Origin: Hyphomicrobiales bacterium
Lineage (GTDB): Bacteria > Pseudomonadota > Alphaproteobacteria > Rhizobiales > Xanthobacteraceae
DNA: 64,000 nt
Assembly: GCA_017305535.1 (NCBI GenBank)
Contig: JAFKKN010000001.1
Coordinates: 518,059 to 582,058, forward strand
Reading direction: 5' to 3'
Positions 62,502-64,000 of the stretch are shown here, piece by piece. A model generated the notes under the pieces. It did not search any database and was not told the DNA's origin. It saw nothing but the letters and a program-made list of their open reading frames with translations. Positions within the stretch are counted from its first letter, which is position 1. The number at the start of each line of letters is the position of its first letter. Made by a program: the position numbers and the translations under genes.

Positions 62502-62577
62502 TGGCAGGAGTGGCAGGGCTCGAACCTGCGACCCCCGGTTTTGGAGACCGGTGCTCTACCAATTGAGCTACACTCCT
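62502..62577 (-). tRNA. tRNA-Trp (anticodon CCA)
   Basis: On the minus strand: acceptor stem AGGAGTG/CACTCCT, D-arm TAGCTCAATTGGTAGAGCA, anticodon stem-loop CCGGT-CTCCAAA-ACCGG with anticodon CCA (62542-62544), T-arm GCAGGTTCGAACCTGC, discriminator G and a genome-encoded CCA end. 76 nucleotides including CCA. In many proteobacteria this tRNA lies between tuf and secE-nusG; here tuf is upstream but secE is not downstream. Confidence 0.96.
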
Positions 62578-62647
62578 AGCTGGCGCCCTCTATAAGCACT
62601 TTGCCCGTGAGAGGAAAGAGCCAATAGGCGCATCCGTGCAACGGTTT

Positions 62648-63244
62648 TCACCGCGAGCGGATGAAGCTGTTGATGGTGGCGACCGCTCCGCCGTCCTGTC
62701 GATAGAATCCATGCGCGCCCATCGGCCCGCAGACGCGCGGAACCTCTGGCCCTTGCACATTGACCCAGCGCACGGATGCACGCCCACCGCTCCAGGCCGC
62801 GAACTGGCTGGCGAACTCCGGCAGCGTGAACTTGCAGGTATCGTACTTGTTGTGGATCAGCAGCGTGCGCGGCAGCAAGCTCGGGGAGCCTAGCCTCGCC
62901 TGCGCCTCGCGATACATGCCCGACACGATGACGAGACCATTCACCTTGGCGCCTGCCGCCAGCGCTGCGGCGACGTCGATCGCGCCACGGCTCATGCCGA
63001 CCAGCACCACCTTGCGGCCCTTGGCTGCTTCAGCCTGCGAAATCGATGCCGCCTCGCTCGACGACGTGGTGATCACGGTGGAGATGCCCTTGCCTCCGAT
63101 GCGGTCCTTGTTGCGCACCAGAAAATCGTTCGGTACGGCGCCGGCCGATCCCGGCATCAGAATGGCGATTTTGCTCTGGGCGAAAGCGCCGCTGGTGAAC
63201 ATGGCGGAGATCGCAAAGGCGAGGACGACAACAATCTTTTTCAT
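62648..63244 (-). CDS. Secreted alpha/beta-hydrolase-like protein
   Basis: 198 residues from the ATG at 63244. A signal peptide (MKKIVVVLAFAISAMFTSG, cleavage after AFAQ) precedes a compact alpha/beta-hydrolase-like domain. VVLVGMSRGAIDVAAALAAG carries the nucleophile elbow G-M-S-R-G (Ser85); LLIHNKYDTC may carry the Asp and GPMGAHGFYRQDG the His. The usual lid is missing, so the fold is close to a minimal hydrolase or thioesterase. The substrate is unknown. The open frame continues upstream of the ATG, but that part overlaps the repeats next to tuf and looks non-coding. It sits between tuf and tRNA-Trp on the same strand. Confidence 0.78.
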   Translation of the reverse strand: MKKIVVVLAFAISAMFTSGAFAQSKIAILMPGSAGAVPNDFLVRNKDRIGGKGISTVITTSSSEAASISQAEAAKGRKVVLVGMSRGAIDVAAALAAGAKVNGLVIVSGMYREAQARLGSPSLLPRTLLIHNKYDTCKFTLPEFASQFAAWSGGRASVRWVNVQGPEVPRVCGPMGAHGFYRQDGGAVATINSFIRSR

Positions 63245-63255
63245 GGCAATGCCTT

Positions 63256-63285
63256 TTGAAATGCAGCTTCTTGAAATGCAGCTTC
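63256..63285. repeat. Tandem 15-base duplication upstream of the hydrolase gene
   Basis: TTGAAATGCAGCTTC occurs twice head to tail without mismatch, ending 12 bases from the ATG of the minus-strand hydrolase gene, so it lies in its 5' leader. Confidence 0.85.
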
Positions 63286-63412
63286 GGAAAATCAGCAGGC
63301 TCACAAGCCTGTCGCGCAAAACTCGAACTGTCCATGAATTTGAAGCAAAACAACGTCGTCCATCAAGTGGCCCAACGCCGCAGCCGGCCGGCCGGTGCAC
63401 CATGAGACGCAA

Positions 63413-63445
63413 ATGAAAATGCCCGGAACGCTTGGCGTTCCGGGC
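63413..63445 (-). terminator. Rho-independent terminator downstream of tuf
   Basis: On the minus strand: GCCCGGAACGC-CAA-GCGTTCCGGGC followed by ATTTTCATTT. Perfect 11-bp stem. It lies about 150 bases beyond the tuf stop, after the duplicated tuf tail. Confidence 0.9.
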
Positions 63446-63460
63446 ACGGAAGCAATATGA

Positions 63461-63530
63461 AAGGCCGTCAGACGCCAACGGCCTTGCGCTTTGATTATTC
63501 GATAATCGAAGCGACGACGCCTGCGCCGAC
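63461..63530 (-). pseudogene. Remnant copy of the tuf 3' end
   Basis: Bases 63493-63530 repeat 63597-63634 without mismatch and encode the last residues of EF-Tu plus its stop ([11 protein letters not shown]). Beyond the stop the two copies keep the same register (offset 104 bases) and each forms a hairpin: 63461-63485 (AAGGCCGT/ACGGCCTT) and 63565-63589 (AACGCCGT/ACGGCGCT). The rest of the coding sequence is absent from this copy. Confidence 0.8.
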
Positions 63531-63598
63531 CACAAGTGCGATGTTTCGCACTTGTGCATTTTTCAACGCCGTCGGGCGCTAACGGCGCTCCGCTTCGA

Positions 63599-64000
<402 letters not shown>

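Larger units (their letters stand above)
63245..63598. other. Region downstream of tuf with duplicated tuf tail and several hairpins
   Basis: About 354 bases between the tuf stop and the hydrolase start. It holds a tandem 15-base duplication (63256-63285), a terminator (63413-63445), a second copy of the tuf 3' end (63461-63530) and a hairpin (63531-63556: CACAAGTGCG / CGCACTTGTG). No other gene is seen. Confidence 0.7.

Overview
The window reads as a chromosomal stretch of a high-GC alphaproteobacterium of the Bradyrhizobium/Rhodopseudomonas/Nitrobacter/Afipia group (order Hyphomicrobiales). The grounds are the porin type, an E1-beta pyruvate dehydrogenase subunit carrying its own lipoyl domain, LpxI in place of LpxH, an ExoR-type protein, a GAAC-N7-GAAC SOS box in front of lexA, an oversized ribosomal protein S2, and dispersed palindromic repeats. 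The species cannot be named from sequence alone. Almost everything is core-genome housekeeping; no transposase, integrase, phage gene or CRISPR array was seen.

Layout. 1-3296: a multidrug RND efflux pair (permease cut by the left edge, plus its membrane fusion protein) and an outer-membrane porin. 3687-7033: exonuclease III, an ExoR-like periplasmic Sel1 protein and ilvD. 7348-12619: the pyruvate dehydrogenase operon pdhA-pdhB-pdhC-lpdA. 12832-19529: ftsB, an FMN reductase, a quinone-oxidoreductase-like enzyme, enolase, queF, an MFS transporter, kdsA and a NIPSNAP protein. 19675-20013: a secreted PAAR-like protein, followed by about 1 kb of non-coding DNA with unusually strong inverted repeats. 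21047-24124: pyrG, secG, tpiA. 24475-30883: ppiD-trpD-trpC-moaC-moeA-lexA, all on the plus strand. 31019-38343: comEC, glnS, gltX, gltA. 38449-40301: two convergent deaminase-type genes, one with a Tat signal.

40498-55416 is one long minus-strand block running, in transcription order, rpsB-tsf-pyrH-frr-uppS-cdsA-dxr-rseP-bamA-lpxD-fabZ-lpxA-lpxI-lpxB. It couples translation factors, UMP kinase, isoprenoid and phospholipid precursor synthesis, outer-membrane protein assembly and lipid A synthesis. Upstream of it lie a caspase-fold protein whose catalytic His and Cys are both replaced, then dnaE. The right end holds a GrlR-family small protein, tRNA-Trp, a secreted alpha/beta-hydrolase-like protein and the 3' part of tuf.

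The points most worth a second look are the catalytically dead caspase homologue with a long proline-rich tail (55648-58056), a tandem duplication of the tuf 3' end with a covarying hairpin (63461-63634), the strongly structured non-coding element at 20131-20474, and the paired REP-like palindromes at 20850 and 33441, which appear to be inverted copies of one another.
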